A DNA stretch of 64,000 nt from assembly GCF_003544855.1 (NCBI RefSeq), contig NZ_CP032101.1:1798001-1862000 (forward strand), given 5' to 3'. Position numbers and translations under genes: made by a program. Of this stretch, positions 63,173 to 64,000 are shown one piece after another. The notes beneath the pieces were generated by a model. The model worked only from the letters and a program-made list of their open reading frames with translations, had not been told where the DNA came from and did no database searches. This stretch comes from Malaciobacter marinus (lineage in GTDB: Bacteria > Campylobacterota > Campylobacteria > Campylobacterales > Arcobacteraceae). Positions within the stretch are counted from its first letter, which is position 1, and the number at the start of each line of letters is the position of its first letter.

Positions 63173-64000
63173 TTATATCCTTATTTAAAATCATTTAATT
63201 ACTACTACAGTTTATAACTATATTAGTACCAATTAACTTATATTTTCAGGCAATACTAATGCCCTACTAACAACTGTTTTAACAATGATAAGACTTTTGA
63301 TTTTTTAAAGCCGTTCTACTGCACAAGTAGCATTAAAAAGAGTGGGTTTAAGAAAGTATTTAGAAGAATGTAAGTATCATTCTATTAACAATTTATTAAA
63401 CACTTTCAAAATCTTGACTCTTTTGTCAAGTTAAATTTTACATAATAATACCTCCTTTTTTTAGATATACTTTATTCTTGCAACTAGTGCAATAACACTT
63501 TTTCAAACATAGTTAAGCCTTGCCCTAAGACAATTTAAAAGCTTTGTTTGCTTGATTTTAACATTGTAATTTAAATGATTGATTTTTGAGAGAATTTCAA
63601 TAAGTAGATTTTGTATAAAGTATGTCTTTAATTACTTTTTTTCCAAACTCCTTTTAACAATACATTTTTTCATAATTTACCTTTCATACATATTAACATA
63701 AAATTATAACAAATATAATCTTAATCTTTGCTTTAATTTTTATATTATTTTTTAACATATCTATTAAACATATTTATTTTATATAAAACATCATCTTTTG
63801 TCAACTTCAACCTTACACATTATAAAACTTATAAATATAAATCAAATTTCCCTCTATTTATATATGGGACTAAATCGGCATTTTTATAGGTTTTATTTTT
63901 ACAAAGTTTGAAATTTCTTATTACATGAGTATTTTAGTAACACTTTAAGAAATTTATTATCTCAGTTTGAATGTTAGTAATATTTTCTTACTCACTTTAT
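63173..64000. other. 828 bases without a convincing gene
   Basis: This stretch is very A+T-rich and has only short open frames. It holds a stem CTTGAC/GTCAAG at 63413-63430. On the minus strand a strong AGGAGG precedes an ATG followed at once by TAA (63438-63443). A 13-codon frame follows AAAGG near 63670. No tRNA, rRNA or repeat array is visible. It may contain decayed genes. Confidence 0.45.

Noticed and set aside
63309-63434. A 41-codon plus-strand frame without a start, reading protein-like sequence
   Set aside because: It is short, has no start or ribosome-binding site, and such frames are common by chance in sequence this rich in A and T.
63596-63610. TTCAATAAGTAGA shared with 59942-59954
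   Set aside because: A 13-base A+T-rich match between two gene-poor stretches is too weak to call a repeat family.
1-64000. tRNA, rRNA, CRISPR arrays and prophage
   Set aside because: I saw no spaced repeats, no rRNA-like or tRNA-like segments and no phage structural genes. Faint tRNA signals cannot be excluded by eye.

Overview
The window looks like chromosome from a member of the Campylobacterota, most like the Arcobacter group. It is very A+T-rich and densely coded. The gene content fits: RNase Y, a desulforubrerythrin (desulforedoxin-rubrerythrin-rubredoxin), a TsdA-type dihaem cytochrome c, a FabL-type enoyl reductase, and the order pyrD / M16 peptidase / dapA / SDR reductase / pgsA that I associate with this phylum. 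The adjacent Mrp and NhaC sodium/proton antiporters suggest a saline or alkaline habitat. That assignment is inference; no rRNA or tRNA gene is visible.

Layout. 1-3302: the end of a GDSL esterase gene and a YbbA/YbbP-type ABC exporter. 3326-12755: a TIGR02757-family gene, a complete mrpA(B)CDEFG operon, an SDR gene and an NhaC antiporter. 12853-20524: an ABC permease, rsmD, purE, purK, a PepSY protein, rny, a 5-formyl-THF cyclo-ligase, a thioredoxin lipoprotein and ftsY. 20547-24233: a three-gene sensory unit (membrane-anchored external-domain protein, response regulator, histidine kinase) directly before tsdA. 24248-35580: housekeeping, chemotaxis, radA, ybeY, and a peroxide/iron group (Fur/PerR-like regulator, Dps, desulforubrerythrin). 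35701-41150: a candidate interbacterial toxin locus. A DUF4280 PAAR-like tip domain is separated by a -1 frame change from a 1139-residue body, followed by two tandem paralogous lipoproteins. 41602-51221: a long co-directional cell-envelope and housekeeping run (murJ, an msbA-like ABC gene, pyrD, M16 peptidase, dapA, fabL-like, pgsA, rseP, yggS). 51321-52455: a DUF4198 pair.

52467-60141 is an accessory island. It has IS256-like terminal inverted repeats (19 of 24 positions match) and is flanked by an exact 8-base direct repeat, TATCTTTA. All its genes point leftward: response regulator, histidine kinase, a truncated IS256 transposase, an LTA-synthase-like sulfatase, dgkA and eptA. This is a lipid A phosphoethanolamine (polymyxin-resistance type) module with its own two-component system and a kinase that recycles the diacylglycerol it releases. 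Removing the island on paper rejoins a shared terminator between two convergent genes, which supports a real insertion. 60147-64000 holds an aspartoacylase-like gene with rimK, two unrecognised small genes and about 830 bases of very A+T-rich sequence without a convincing gene.

The two most original items are the transposon-like eptA-dgkA island and the frame-split DUF4280 toxin with duplicated lipoproteins.
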